NCBI GenBank assembly: GCA_012514615.1 | Contig: JAAYZY010000292.1 | Coordinates: 1-18,729 of the forward strand | DNA length: 18,729 bases | Source of the DNA: Chloroflexota bacterium | Lineage (GTDB): Bacteria > Chloroflexota > Anaerolineae > DTPP01 | Reading direction: 5' to 3' | Shown here: one piece after another, positions 1 through 6,921 of the stretch | Numbering within the stretch: position 1 is the first letter of the stretch | Layout of the letters: every line of letters starts with the position of its first letter | Program-made: the position numbers and the translations under genes | Notes under the pieces: model-generated | The model's input: only the letters and a program-made list of their open reading frames with translations | Database searches by the model: none | Told to the model about the DNA's origin: nothing

Positions 1-737
1 CCGCGGTGGATGATGGCGTGTAAGGCCTGAGCCATGGCCACTGGGTGTTCGTGCTGCCAGACGTTGCGGCCCAAGTTGACGCCGATGGCTCCCCGCTGCA
101 TCCCGTCGTGGACGAAGGCGAAGACCTCCCGTTCTGTCTCGCACTTGGGGCCGCCGGCGATGACCACCGGCACCGGGCAACTCTCGGTAACCCGCTCGAA
201 CTGCTCGCACCAGTAGGTCTTCACCAGGTGCGCCCCCAGCTCTGCTGCGATGCGGCAGCAGAGGGCCAGGTAACGAGCGTCGCGCTTCTGCAACTCCTTA
301 CCCACCGCGGTGACGGCCATCACCGGGATCCCGAAGGGCTCGCACTCGTTCACCAGGGTGGCCAGGTTCAGCAGCGTCTCATGTTCGTAGGCGCTGCCCA
401 CGAAGATGGAGACGCCCACCGCTGCGGCGTTGAGACGGATCGCCTCTTGCACGGAGGTGGTGAGGGCCTCGTGGGCCAGGTCTTGGCCCACAATGCTGGT
501 GCCGCCGGACACCCGCAGGATGATCGGCTTGGCGTGGTGCGGGTCGATGCAGTTCCGCAACACCCCTCGGGTCACGAACAGGGCGTCGCAGTAGGGCAGC
601 AGCGGCTGGACCGTCTGGCCGGGCTTCTCCAGCTTCTGGGTAGGGCCCAAGAAGTAGCCGTGGTCAACCGGCAGGAAGAAGCAGCGGCCATCCGGCCCCA
701 ACACCTGCGCCATGCGGTTCTTCATCCCCCAATCCAT
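1..737 (-). CDS. LsrF-like class I aldolase (LsrF/DhnA/DeoC superfamily), 3' end cut by window edge
   Basis: The visible 245 residues match the LsrF layout by eye: an N-terminal DWGM box, then PVDHGYFLGPT, then VTRGVLR, then IPVMAVTAVGK. The Schiff-base lysine is most likely K173 in VKTYW (positions 219-221), followed by VPVVIAGGPK and a phosphate-binding GVNLGRNV segment. In this family LsrF itself is a thiolase acting on phosphorylated AI-2, while relatives are fructose-bisphosphate aldolases or make aminodideoxyheptulosonate, so the substrate is not settled. No other lsr genes are visible. The start is the ATG at 735-737, preceded by GAGGAGGGG about 7 bases upstream. It lies 28 bp downstream of nadB in the same direction and is probably the last visible gene of the NAD operon. 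LsrF is about 290 residues, so some 45 are missing beyond position 1. Family is confident; exact reaction is not. Confidence 0.85.
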   Translation of the reverse strand, partial: MDWGMKNRMAQVLGPDGRCFFLPVDHGYFLGPTQKLEKPGQTVQPLLPYCDALFVTRGVLRNCIDPHHAKPIILRVSGGTSIVGQDLAHEALTTSVQEAIRLNAAAVGVSIFVGSAYEHETLLNLATLVNECEPFGIPVMAVTAVGKELQKRDARYLALCCRIAAELGAHLVKTYWCEQFERVTESCPVPVVIAGGPKCETEREVFAFVHDGMQRGAIGVNLGRNVWQHEHPVAMAQALHAIIHR

Positions 738-765
738 CGCTGCACCCCTCCTCTGGGTTCGAGCG

Positions 766-2348
766 TCAGTCTTCGCGGTAGTGGCAGCCGTGGCTTTCTT
801 TATGTTCCCAGGCGGCGTGGCCCACAATCAGGCCGGCCAACACGGCGTTGCGCAGGCCCACCAGCCCGTCGTTCAGACGGCTGGTGCGGTAGAAGCGATC
901 AATCTCCCGCTGCAGGTTGGTCAGGTCGTCCAGCGCCCGTTCCAGGCGGCGGGTGGAGCGTACCAAACCCACGTAGTTCCACATGATGTGCTTGATGGTG
1001 ACCATATCCTGGTGGATCAGGGCTGGGTCGGCCTCGTCCAGGCCGGTGTCGCGCCAGGGGGGGATGTCGTCGGGCTGGACGGGCCACGGACCCAGGTGCG
1101 CCGTGGCGTGCTGGCCGGCCCGCTTGCCCCAGACGACGCCCTCCAACAGGGAGGCGCTGCCCAGGCGGTTGGCCCCGTGAACGCCGGTGCACGAGACCTC
1201 GCCCACGGCGTAGAGGTTTTCCAGGCTGCTCTGGCCCACGGCATCAACCCAGACGCCGCCGCAGAAGTAGTGCGCGGCCGGCACCACCGGGATCAGCTCT
1301 TGGGTGATGTCCACGCCGTATTCCAGGCACTGGGCGTAGATGGTGGGAAGCGCTCCCGAATCTTCTCAGCCGGCATGGCCGAGCGTAGGTCCAGGTAGAC
1401 CAGGTTGGCGCCGGTGTGCAGCATCTCTTGGTGGATGCTGCGGGCCACCACGTCGCGGGGGGCCAGGTCCTTCCAGGTGAGGTCGTAGCGCTGCATGAAC
1501 GGCTGGCCCTGCTCGTTGACCAAGCGGGCTCCGGCGCCGCGCACCGTCTCGGAGATGAGGAAGCGCGGCATCCCTACCCGATAGAAAGCGGTGGGGTGGA
1601 ACTGCACATACTGGGAGTTGATGACGCGGGCCCCGGCCCGGGAGGCCATGGCCACGCCGTCGCCCCGGGCGCGGTCTGGGTTGGTGGTGTGCAGGTAGAT
1701 CTGGCCCAGGCCGCCGGTGGCCAGGATGGTCTTGCGGGCCAGGTAGGTTTGCACTTGGCCGCTGGCCTGGTTCAGCACGTAGGCCCCCACGCACGACGGC
1801 GGGTCGTAGACCGCCAGCCGGTTGCGGAAGTGGTGGGCCGGCGTCAGGAGGTCTACCGCGGTGCACTCGGTGAGCAGGGTGATGTTGGGGCGTCCCTGCA
1901 GCGCCTCCACCAAGCGCTGCTCGATGGCCTGGCCGGTGGCGTCGGCCACGTGCAGGATGCGATTGGTGGAGTGGGCGGCTTCGCGGGTGTAGGCCAGGCC
2001 GTTGTCGTCCAGGCGATCAAAGTCGACCTGGAGCTGTTCCAGCAGAACCTCCCGCACCAGGGCCGGCCCCTCGTGGGCCAGAATGCGCACCGCCTCTGGG
2101 TTGTTCATGTAGTCGCCGGCGCGCAGCAGGTCCTCCATCAGCAGCTCGGGGGTGTCGCCCGGCCCTTGGCCGATGATGCCGCCCTGGGCATACTGGGTGT
2201 TGCTCTCCCAGGGTTCGTCTGCGCCGGTGATGACGGTGACCCGCACGTTGGGGTTGTCAGAAGCGGTCAGGGCAGCCAGGCTGCCGGCCACGCCACAACC
2301 GATGACCAGGACATCGGTGAGGACGTGCTCAGGGTTGTTGGGAGTCAT
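766..2348 (-). CDS. nadB: L-aspartate oxidase NadB, interrupted by a one-base frameshift
   Basis: NadB is an FAD enzyme that oxidises L-aspartate to iminoaspartate, which quinolinate synthase then uses. The first frame (2348 down to about 1345) shows the dinucleotide-binding GCGVAGS (residues 17-23), the SNTQYAQGG box (49-57), FHPTAF (250-255), SETVRGAGARLVN (266-278) and LAPRDVVARS (295-304). At residues 334-335 (FP) the reading must move by one base to continue as TIYAQCLEYGVDITQELIPVV, PAAHYFCGGV, YAVGEV and HGANRLGSASLLEG, ending at SHGCHYRED. Both halves are full NadB sequence with nothing missing, so only about one base (likely a C in the run at 1345-1347) is absent. This could be an assembly error, a recent mutation or, less likely, programmed slippage. 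The start ATG at 2346-2348 has AGAGGA upstream and lies 12 bp after nadCA. Rejoined length is about 527 residues, close to the E. coli enzyme (540). Confidence 0.92.
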
Positions 2349-2360
2349 GGCGTTTCCTCT

Positions 2361-4313
2361 CTACAAGTTGAGCATGCGTTCCAGCGCCTTGTTGGCCCAG
2401 AAAGTCGTCTCGGCGGGAACGACGACCCGACCGGGCATGCGACCCTCTAGCAGGCCTTCCAGGGTGCGCAGCAGCGAGTCGGGGGTGATGCGGGCCATGG
2501 CGCCGCAGGTGGAAGCAGACAGGGGCACCACCAGTCGATCTGGGTAGCTCTTGGCCAACCGCTGCACCATGTGCACCTCGGTGCCGATGGCGAAGCGCGA
2601 GCCGGGCTTTCCCTCTTGCACGGCGCGGATGATGAACGAGGTGGAGCCGCTGAGGTCCGCGGCCTGCACCACATCGGTGGGGCACTCGGGATGTACGACA
2701 ACGGTGATGGGGCCGTGCTTGGCCCGCACCGCGTCGACCTGGGCCACGGTGAACCGCGTGTGCACATGGCAGAAGCCTCGCCACACCACAATCTGGCAGC
2801 GCGCCCAATCTGGCGCTCCGCCGTCGGGGCGCAAGGGGTCCCACAGGCCGATCTCATCCATGGGGATGCCCAGCTTGAGGGCGGTGTTCTGCCCCAGCCA
2901 ACGGTCAGGCAGGAACAGGATGCGCTTGCCGGCATCCAGCGCCCAGCGCAAGACGCTGTCGGCGTTGCCGGACGTGCAGACCGCGCCGTTGTAGCGCCCA
3001 CACAGGGCTTTCACTTCGGCCAGGGAGTTCTGGTAGGTGATGGGGGCGAAGCCATCTGCCCCCCAAGCCGCCGCGGCGGCCTGCAGGGCTTGCTCTGCCT
3101 CCTCGGCGGTGGCCATGCCGGCCATGGGGCACGAAGCGGTGGCCGCCGGCAGCAGCACCGCCTGCTGGGGGGCGCAGAGCATGGCCGCAGTCTCAGCCAT
3201 GAAGTCTACCCCACAGAAGACGATAACCTTGGCCGCCTTCTCGGCCGCGGCGGCCCGGGAGAGCTCCAGCGAGTCTCCCACGTGGTCGGCGAACTCCACG
3301 ATCTCATCCCGTTGGTAGTGGTGGGCCAGGATCACCAGGTCCGACCCCAACTGCGCCTTGGCCCGGGCGATGCGCTCCAACACCTCGGGCGGCGTCCGCT
3401 CATCGAGCTCCGGACAAGTCTTCTCTTTCAACGGTTCGTCTCCCACCCCCACTGGGGAAAACGGCTCCAGGTCCAGGCTGATATCCAGGGCCTTGACGGA
3501 ATGCGTCAGGGCGCCCACAGAGATGTAGTCCACCCCTGTCTCGGCGATCTGACGCACCGTGTCCATGTTCACCCCGCCGGAGGCTTCCAGCGGGACGCGG
3601 CCGGCTGTCAGGGCCACGGCCCGACGCATGGTGTCGGCGTCCATGTTGTCTAGCATGATGCGCTGGACCGGCGGCTGGAAGGCCAGCGCTTCCGCCAGCT
3701 CGTCCAGCGACTTGACCTCGACCTCCACGGCCAGGCCGCTTCGGTTGTGCCGCTGCACACGCTGCAGCGCCGCAGTGATGCCCCCGGCGGCGATGATGTG
3801 GTTGTCTTTCACCAGCACCATGTCGTGCAGGCCCAGACGGTGGTTCTGGCCGCCGCCCAGGGCCACGGCCCACTTGTCCAGCAAGCGCAGACCGGGCACG
3901 GTCTTGCGCGTGTCCAGGATCACCGCCTGGGTGCCGGCCACCGCCTCAACGTAGCGGTGGGTGGCGCTGGCGACGCCGGACATGCGCTGCAGGAAGTTCA
4001 GGGCGGTGCGCTCGCCGCTGAGGATGCCGACGGCTGAGCCTTCCACGGTGGCCAGAGGCTGGCCCGCGTGGATGGCCTCGCCGTCCTGCACCAGGGGCTT
4101 CAGGCGGATGCGAGGGTCCACCTGGCGGAAGACCTCGGCGACCACGGCCAGGCCGGCCACCACCCCCTCAGCCTTGGCCAGGAAGACGCCGCGGGCCGGG
4201 AGCCCCGGCGGAAGGGTCCATTGGCTGGTCACGTCGCCAGGCCCCAGGTCTTCGGCCAAGGCCAGGCGCACTGCGGTTGTCATGGCTTGCTTCAGTTCAG
4301 GGTTGAGGGACAT
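2361..4313 (-). CDS. nadC-nadA: Fused nicotinate-nucleotide pyrophosphorylase (NadC) and quinolinate synthase (NadA)
   Basis: A single 650-residue ORF carries two consecutive NAD enzymes. Residues 1-283 are NadC, which joins quinolinate to PRPP to give nicotinate mononucleotide; visible boxes are AEDLGPGDVTS (20-30), NFLQRMSGVA (106-115), ILDTRKTVPGLR (132-143), GGGQNHR (153-159), VKDNHI (168-173), EVEVKS (197-202) and EASGGVN (243-249). Residues 308-650 are NadA, which condenses iminoaspartate with dihydroxyacetone phosphate on a 4Fe-4S cluster; the three expected cluster cysteines are C367 (FCG), C544 (HPEC) and C603 (STCGAM), with HHYQRDE (331-337) and CTSGNA (446-451). A linker of about 25 residues with no stop joins them. 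The ATG at 4311-4313 is chosen because the longer reading frame would start upstream of the promoter; a GAGGTG element lies 13 bases before it, somewhat far. It is first in the operon, with nadB next. Confidence 0.95.
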   Translation of the reverse strand: MSLNPELKQAMTTAVRLALAEDLGPGDVTSQWTLPPGLPARGVFLAKAEGVVAGLAVVAEVFRQVDPRIRLKPLVQDGEAIHAGQPLATVEGSAVGILSGERTALNFLQRMSGVASATHRYVEAVAGTQAVILDTRKTVPGLRLLDKWAVALGGGQNHRLGLHDMVLVKDNHIIAAGGITAALQRVQRHNRSGLAVEVEVKSLDELAEALAFQPPVQRIMLDNMDADTMRRAVALTAGRVPLEASGGVNMDTVRQIAETGVDYISVGALTHSVKALDISLDLEPFSPVGVGDEPLKEKTCPELDERTPPEVLERIARAKAQLGSDLVILAHHYQRDEIVEFADHVGDSLELSRAAAAEKAAKVIVFCGVDFMAETAAMLCAPQQAVLLPAATASCPMAGMATAEEAEQALQAAAAAWGADGFAPITYQNSLAEVKALCGRYNGAVCTSGNADSVLRWALDAGKRILFLPDRWLGQNTALKLGIPMDEIGLWDPLRPDGGAPDWARCQIVVWRGFCHVHTRFTVAQVDAVRAKHGPITVVVHPECPTDVVQAADLSGSTSFIIRAVQEGKPGSRFAIGTEVHMVQRLAKSYPDRLVVPLSASTCGAMARITPDSLLRTLEGLLEGRMPGRVVVPAETTFWANKALERMLNL

Positions 4314-4349
4314 GCGCTTGGCTGCCCACCTCGTTTCATGAGAGTGCTC

Positions 4350-4371
4350 AGTGTGGGCAGTGTACCACACT
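4350..4371. promoter_or_regulatory. Candidate operator: 7-bp perfect inverted repeat over the nad promoter
   Basis: AGTGTGG (4350-4356) and CCACACT (4365-4371) form a perfect inverted repeat with an 8-bp spacer, 22 bp in all. A second, nested symmetry, AGTGT-ACC-ACACT, occupies 4359-4371. The element covers the -10 box and the predicted start of transcription of the NAD operon, so a dimeric protein bound here would block RNA polymerase. NAD genes are often controlled by dedicated repressors (NadR, NiaR, NrtR in different phyla), but I cannot assign this site to one of them. Part of the symmetry arises from the shared TGTGG promoter sequence, so chance is possible. Confidence 0.4.
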
Positions 4372-4387
4372 TCGGGGGCGAAGACAA
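4359..4387 (-). promoter_or_regulatory. Predicted promoter of the nadCA-nadB-aldolase operon
   Basis: On the minus strand TTGTCT (4382-4387) and TACACT (4359-4364) are separated by exactly 17 bp, and the -10 is preceded by TGTGG, giving an extended -10 (TGn). The predicted transcription start is near 4352, leaving a leader of about 40 nt before the nadCA ATG. The -10 hexamer is not perfect (TACACT), which suits a regulated promoter. Confidence 0.7.
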
Positions 4388-4509
4388 GGCCACAGGGAGA
4401 TGGGCGGCCCCGCCCGGGCGGCAGGGCCGGTCCGTGGGGCGACCTTGCGCCCCTGCCCGCACACGCCATGCCGCGGGCGCCGATCCTACCTGCGCCCGAC
4501 GGCCCGCGC

Positions 4510-4538
4510 TTGTCGCCGAGCCTTTCTTGTGCCATAAT
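4510..4538 (+). promoter_or_regulatory. Predicted promoter of the aminotransferase-glc operon
   Basis: TTGTCG (4510-4515) and CATAAT (4533-4538) are spaced by 17 bp, with TGTGC directly before the -10 (TGn extended type). The start of transcription should fall near 4545, about 40 nt before the GTG start at 4586. The in-frame ATG at 4556 would lie only about 11 nt into the message with no ribosome site. The stretch 4388-4509 between this and the divergent nad promoter shows nothing else I recognise. Confidence 0.65.
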
Positions 4539-4585
4539 GGAAGCCGCTGACGCTCATGCACACACCCCCTGAAGGAGGTTCCGCC

Positions 4586-5755
4586 GTGAAAGGCAGAAAG
4601 CTGTTGATGATCCCGGGCCCCATCGAGTTCGAGCCAGCGGTGCTGGCCGCCATGGCCCAGCCCACCACCAGCCATGTGGCCCCGGACTTCGTCGAGTGTT
4701 TCGGCCGCGCCCTGGACCAGATGCGGGAGGTCTTCCTCTGCCCCGATGGGCAGCCGTTTGCCGTGGCCGGCTCCGGCACCTTGGCCATGGATATGGCTGC
4801 CAGCAACCTGGTGGAGCCGGGCGACAGGGTGTTGGTGGTGAACAGCGGCTACTTCAGCGACCGCTTTGTCGACATCTTTACCCGTTACGGGGCGAAGGTC
4901 AAGTCGCTGTCCGCTCCCCTGGGGGAGGCGCCCACGGCCGAGCAGGTGCGGGCGGCCTTGGCCAAGGAGGACTACCGCCTCCTGGCCGTGACCCACGTGG
5001 ATACCTCCACCGGCGCGGCCACCGATGTGCGCGGCATGGCCGCGGCCGCCCGGGAAGCCGGCGCCTTGAGCGTGGTGGATGGCGTCTGCGCCACCGCCGG
5101 CGAGGAGATGCGCCAGAGCGACTGGGGGGTGGATGTCTACCTGACCGCCTCGCAGAAGGCGATCAGCGTGCCGCCGGGCCTGGCCCTGCTGGTGGCCAGC
5201 CCCCGGGCCCTGGAGCGCTTCCGCGGACGGCGCACGCCGGTGGCCAGCTACTACTCCGACTGGTCGCTCTGGCTGCCCATCATGGAAGCCTACCAAGAGC
5301 GGCGGGCGGCCTACTTCGCCACGCCCCCGGTGAACCTGGTGGCGGCGCTGGAGGTGAGCCTGGGGCAGATCCTGGCTGAAGGGATGGAGGCGCGCTTCCG
5401 ACGCCATCGCCTTCTCAGTGAGATGTGCAAGGCGGCCATGGGGGCTCTGGGCCTGCAGCTGGTGGCCAAGCCCGGCTTCGAGGCCGCCACCCTCACCGCG
5501 CCCTACTACCCGGCCGGCGTGGACGCCAGCCTGTTGGGGCACGTGGGCAAGGCCGGCGTCATCCTGGCCGGCGGGCTGCACCCAGAGATCAAGTCGCGCT
5601 ACTTCCGCATCGGGCACATGGGGCCCAACACCCCGGGCGACGTGATCACCACCGTGGGCGCCATCGAAAGCGGACTGGCCGCGGCTGGCTACCGCTTCGA
5701 GCCTGGCGCGGGGGTGGCAGCGGCCCAGGGCGTGCTTCTGGATCGCGCGGCCTGA
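4586..5755 (+). CDS. Class V (PLP) aminotransferase, alanine/serine-glyoxylate type
   Basis: This 389-residue protein has the size and motifs of the AGT/SGAT family, which transfer an amino group from alanine or serine to glyoxylate to make glycine. Visible are the N-terminal MIPGP (8-12), AGSGT (61-65) for cofactor phosphate, THVDTSTG (136-143), the pyridine-binding aspartate D165 in VVDGV, and the PLP lysine K191 in ASQK followed by PPGLAL. The C-terminal FRIGHMG segment also fits. The GTG at 4586 is the chosen start because AAGGAGG sits 7 bases upstream, whereas the upstream in-frame ATG at 4556 has no ribosome site. glcF follows 20 bp after the stop, which argues for glyoxylate as the acceptor. 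The amino donor cannot be read from sequence. Some relatives act in other pathways (for example phosphonate or pyridoxamine metabolism), but the neighbourhood favours glyoxylate. Confidence 0.88.
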   Translation: MKGRKLLMIPGPIEFEPAVLAAMAQPTTSHVAPDFVECFGRALDQMREVFLCPDGQPFAVAGSGTLAMDMAASNLVEPGDRVLVVNSGYFSDRFVDIFTRYGAKVKSLSAPLGEAPTAEQVRAALAKEDYRLLAVTHVDTSTGAATDVRGMAAAAREAGALSVVDGVCATAGEEMRQSDWGVDVYLTASQKAISVPPGLALLVASPRALERFRGRRTPVASYYSDWSLWLPIMEAYQERRAAYFATPPVNLVAALEVSLGQILAEGMEARFRRHRLLSEMCKAAMGALGLQLVAKPGFEAATLTAPYYPAGVDASLLGHVGKAGVILAGGLHPEIKSRYFRIGHMGPNTPGDVITTVGAIESGLAAAGYRFEPGAGVAAAQGVLLDRAA

Positions 5756-5775
5756 GCGGAGGTGGAGGGCAAGCC

Positions 5776-6921
5776 ATGGGTGGCTTGGAGCCGTACTACG
5801 AGGAGATGCTGCGCTGCACCCGCTGCGGGTACTGTCAGGCAGCCTGCCCCACTTTCGAGGCCCTGCACGAAGAAGGGGCCACGGCTCGGGGGCGAGTGCA
5901 GCTCCTGCGGGCGGTGGGTGAGGGGCTGCTGCCCCTCACCGCGGCGGTGGGCGAGCGGCTGTGGCGTTGCCTGGACTGCCGCTCCTGCACCTTGCACTGC
6001 CCCGGCGGCGTGCGCCTGGACCAGATCTTCGCCCGCGCCCGCCAACACCTGGCGGGCACCGCGGCCTTCCCTCAGAGCCTGTGGGAGCTGAACGACCGTG
6101 TCTGTCAGCGCCACAACATCTCCGGCGAAGACAATGCCGCTCGCCTGCTGTGGCTGCAGAACATGATGGGCGAAACGGTGGCGGCCCAGCAGGCCGAGAC
6201 AGCCTTCTGGGTGGGCTGTGTGGCCGGCCTCTACCCCATGGTGTACGACATCCCGCAGTCGTTCAGCCGTATGCTACACTCCTTGGGCGAGCCGTTTGTC
6301 ATCCTAGGCGGCGAAGAATGGTGCTGCGGTTACCCGCTTCTGTCGGCAGGGCTGCCGGCCGACGGGCTGGTGGCCCACAACATGGAGGCGCTGCGGGCCC
6401 GGGGCGTGCGACGCCTGCTGACCACCTGCCCTTCCTGTCTCCACGCCTGGCGCAGCGCCTACCCCCAGGGCGAGTTTCAAGTCTTGCACGCGGTGGAATA
6501 CCTGGCTCAGCTGGCCGGAGCCGGGCGCATCCCGTGGGCCGAAGCCGATCCGTTGACCGTAACCTTCCACGACCCCTGTGACCTGGGACGAAAGGAAGGG
6601 GTCTACGACGCGCCGCGCCAGGTGCTGGCAGCGATGCCCGGGGTGGAGCTGCGGGAGATGAGCGACCACGGCCCCGCCGCCATGTGCTGCGGAGGCGGCG
6701 GGAACCTGGAGTCGGTGGACGTGGAGCTCTCCCGGGCCATTGCCGACATGCGTCTGGCCCAGGCCCAGGCCACCGGGACGCAAGCCATCGTCACCGCTTG
6801 CCAGCAGTGCCAACGCACCTTGGCCATGGCGGCGCGCCGGGGGCGGGTACGCCTGCGGGTGTGGGACCTTAGTCAGCTGGTGTGGCAGCGCATGGCCCGG
6901 CCAGGGGGAGGGGAGCGGTGA
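5776..6921 (+). CDS. glcF: Glycolate oxidase iron-sulfur subunit GlcF
   Basis: GlcF carries electrons from the flavin subunit GlcD toward the quinone pool at the membrane. The 381-residue protein begins with two ferredoxin-like 4Fe-4S motifs, CxxCxxCxxxCP at C14-C24 and again at C65-C75. Two CCG domains follow: WVGCVAG, EEWCCGYP and TCPSCLHAW for the first, and DPCDLGRK, MCCGGGGN and CQQCQ for the second. This is the full GlcF architecture and close to its usual length (about 400). The ATG at 5776 is preceded by GGAGG at about 7 bases; a longer upstream reading in the same frame is a shadow of the aminotransferase gene. The stop overlaps the glcD start by 4 bp. Related CCG proteins occur in lactate oxidases (LutA/LldE), but the adjacent glcD and glcE make glycolate oxidase the better call. 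Confidence 0.92.
   Translation: MGGLEPYYEEMLRCTRCGYCQAACPTFEALHEEGATARGRVQLLRAVGEGLLPLTAAVGERLWRCLDCRSCTLHCPGGVRLDQIFARARQHLAGTAAFPQSLWELNDRVCQRHNISGEDNAARLLWLQNMMGETVAAQQAETAFWVGCVAGLYPMVYDIPQSFSRMLHSLGEPFVILGGEEWCCGYPLLSAGLPADGLVAHNMEALRARGVRRLLTTCPSCLHAWRSAYPQGEFQVLHAVEYLAQLAGAGRIPWAEADPLTVTFHDPCDLGRKEGVYDAPRQVLAAMPGVELREMSDHGPAAMCCGGGGNLESVDVELSRAIADMRLAQAQATGTQAIVTACQQCQRTLAMAARRGRVRLRVWDLSQLVWQRMARPGGGER

Noticed and set aside
3429..3460. Separate start codon for nadA (TTG at 3429-3431, or GTG just upstream)
   Set aside because: A weak purine-rich stretch precedes the TTG, but there is no stop codon ending nadC, so translation reads through regardless. A fused product is the simpler reading; internal initiation is only a side possibility.
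4314..4535. N-terminal extension of nadCA by 74 codons to an ATG near 4535
   Set aside because: It would start upstream of the predicted promoter and cross the inverted repeat. The extra residues are Pro/Gly/Arg-rich with no homology, and NadC normally begins close to the chosen ATG at 4313.
4314..4585. Riboswitch or small RNA in the nad/aminotransferase intergenic region
   Set aside because: The leaders are only about 40 nt each, too short for a glycine or NAD-II type riboswitch, and I saw no extended pairing apart from the operator-like repeat.
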